Of a DNA stretch of 6,684 nucleotides, positions 5,815 to 6,684 are shown piece by piece. The notes below the pieces were generated by a model. It had not been told where the DNA came from. It did no database searches and saw nothing but the letters and a program-made list of their open reading frames with translations. The DNA is taken from assembly GCA_030608825.1 (NCBI GenBank), contig JAUWDL010000079.1:1-6684 (forward strand). The letters are read 5' to 3'. This DNA is from Gemmatimonadales bacterium (lineage in GTDB: Bacteria; Gemmatimonadota; Gemmatimonadetes; Palauibacterales; Palauibacteraceae). A program made the translations under genes and the position numbers. Numbering within the stretch: the stretch's first letter is position 1; each line of letters begins with the position of its first letter.

Positions 5815-6684
5815 CGAGGGCCGCCAGGAGACCTGTCGTCAGGAACGGAACGTAGGTGATGAGCAGCACCCCCACGCCCAGTATGAGAAGGAACGGCACG
5901 GCGGCGCGGTAGAGATCCAGCAGGGGCCGATCGAAGCGGTAGGAGGCGAGGAAGAGGTTGAGCCCGACGGGAGGCGTCAGGTACCCGAGCTCGAGGTTGG
6001 CCACGAAGATGATCCCCAGGTGGATCGGGTGGACGCCGAACGCAAGACCAAGGGGCACGATGAGCGGGACGATCACGACGGTCGCCGAGAAGATGTCCAT
6101 CACCGCGCCGACCAGGAGGAGGAAGAGGTTGAGGTAGAGCAGGAAGACGATCGGCGAGTCGATATGGCCCTGCACCCACTCGAGGGCACGACTCGGGATC
6201 ATCGCGTCCACCATGTAGCTGCTGAACCCCATCGCCATGCCGAGGATGAGCAGCACGCCCCCGATCAGCACGAGACACTGGTGGAACACGCGCGCCAGGT
6301 CGCTGCCCAGCGACACGTCCCGGTGCACGAAGCACTGGACAACGAAGGCATAGAGCGCCGCGAGCGCCGCCGCCTCCACCAGCGTGGCGATCCCCCTGAA
6401 GATCACGAACAGGACGATGATCGGAAGGAGCAACTCCCACTTCGCCTCCCAGAGCGCCCGTGACACCTTCTGCGGCTCGAACGGCCTGCGCTCGACCCCG
6501 CTTCTGATCCCCTCGCGCACCCCCCAGGCCGCGACCATCGAAACGAGCAGGATCCCGGGGACAATCCCTCCGATGAAGAGGTCCTCGATGGGGACGCTCG
6601 CCACGATCCCGTAGAGGATCAGGGGAAGCGCCGGCGGAAGAAGCAGGCCCAGCGAGCCGGACGCCGTCAGCAGGCCGAGCGAGA
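5807..6684 (-). CDS. dctM: TRAP transporter large permease subunit (DctM), 5' partial
   Basis: Membrane subunit of a tripartite ATP-independent periplasmic transporter, which uses an ion gradient together with a small permease (DctQ) and a periplasmic solute-binding protein (DctP) to import organic acids and related solutes. The frame is open to the window edge, with 291 residues visible of a usual 425-430, so about a third is missing at the N-terminus and the GTG at 6604 is internal. Diagnostic motifs: SGSLGLLLPPALPLILYGIV immediately after the edge, LLVGAVMDIFSATVVIVPL, and LELGYLTPPVGLNLFLAS. Many long hydrophobic helices occur throughout. The dctQ and dctP partners are not in the window; they would be expected beyond 6684 on this strand. 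The substrate cannot be told from the permease. Confidence 0.92.
   Translation of the reverse strand, partial: SLGLLTASGSLGLLLPPALPLILYGIVASVPIEDLFIGGIVPGILLVSMVAAWGVREGIRSGVERRPFEPQKVSRALWEAKWELLLPIIVLFVIFRGIATLVEAAALAALYAFVVQCFVHRDVSLGSDLARVFHQCLVLIGGVLLILGMAMGFSSYMVDAMIPSRALEWVQGHIDSPIVFLLYLNLFLLLVGAVMDIFSATVVIVPLIVPLGLAFGVHPIHLGIIFVANLELGYLTPPVGLNLFLASYRFDRPLLDLYRAAVPFLLILGVGVLLITYVPFLTTGLLAALGR

Noticed and set aside
5721..6440. 239-codon minus-strand frame overlapping the end of the protease and dctM
   Set aside because: Alternate frame of dctM; Arg/Pro/Gly-rich with none of the hydrophobic helices seen in the true frame.
6020..6463. 147-codon plus-strand frame rich in Asp, Glu, His and Arg
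   Set aside because: This composition is the expected antisense reading of hydrophobic transmembrane codons in dctM, not a real charged protein.

Overview
The window is a GC-rich bacterial chromosomal segment with six protein-coding regions, and genes at both edges run off the end. The content (a periplasmic PQQ-dependent alcohol dehydrogenase fused to cytochrome c, a TRAP transporter permease, several Sec-exported proteins and a vapBC module) fits a free-living, respiring, Gram-negative-type bacterium. High GC, a secreted protein of unknown family and a bacterial Ste24-type protease would suit lineages such as Gemmatimonadota or Acidobacteriota. That placement is a guess, because there is no phylogenetic marker here.

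Layout, left to right. (1) 1-1629, +: the C-terminal part of a quinohaemoprotein alcohol dehydrogenase. (2) 1660-2337, -: a vapBC toxin-antitoxin operon, convergent with the dehydrogenase. A short AT-rich promoter (2338-2400) contains a perfect 7-bp inverted repeat lying over the -10 box. (3) 2461-2486: a strong perfect hairpin, probably the terminator of the next gene. (4) 2556-3317, -: a secreted protein that I cannot assign to a known family. It is built from two copies of a domain of about 98 residues that align without gaps at a constant offset of 115 residues. (5) 3318-3546: a divergent intergenic region with likely promoters. (6) 3547-4395 and 4400-5770, +: an exported dienelactone hydrolase-family protein and a Ste24/M48 membrane zinc protease, 4 nt apart and probably translationally coupled. 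(7) 5807-6684, -: the C-terminal two thirds of a TRAP transporter large permease (DctM), convergent with the protease and separated from it by a 36-nt gap that holds an inverted repeat.

Functionally the window looks like a mosaic of small transcription units rather than one pathway. The dehydrogenase would feed electrons from alcohol oxidation into the respiratory chain from the periplasm. The TRAP permease would import an organic acid or similar solute. The hydrolase/protease pair acts at the cell envelope. vapBC is an accessory module. The most unusual item is the tandem-repeat secreted protein. I see no CRISPR array, tRNA, rRNA, insertion sequence or phage gene.
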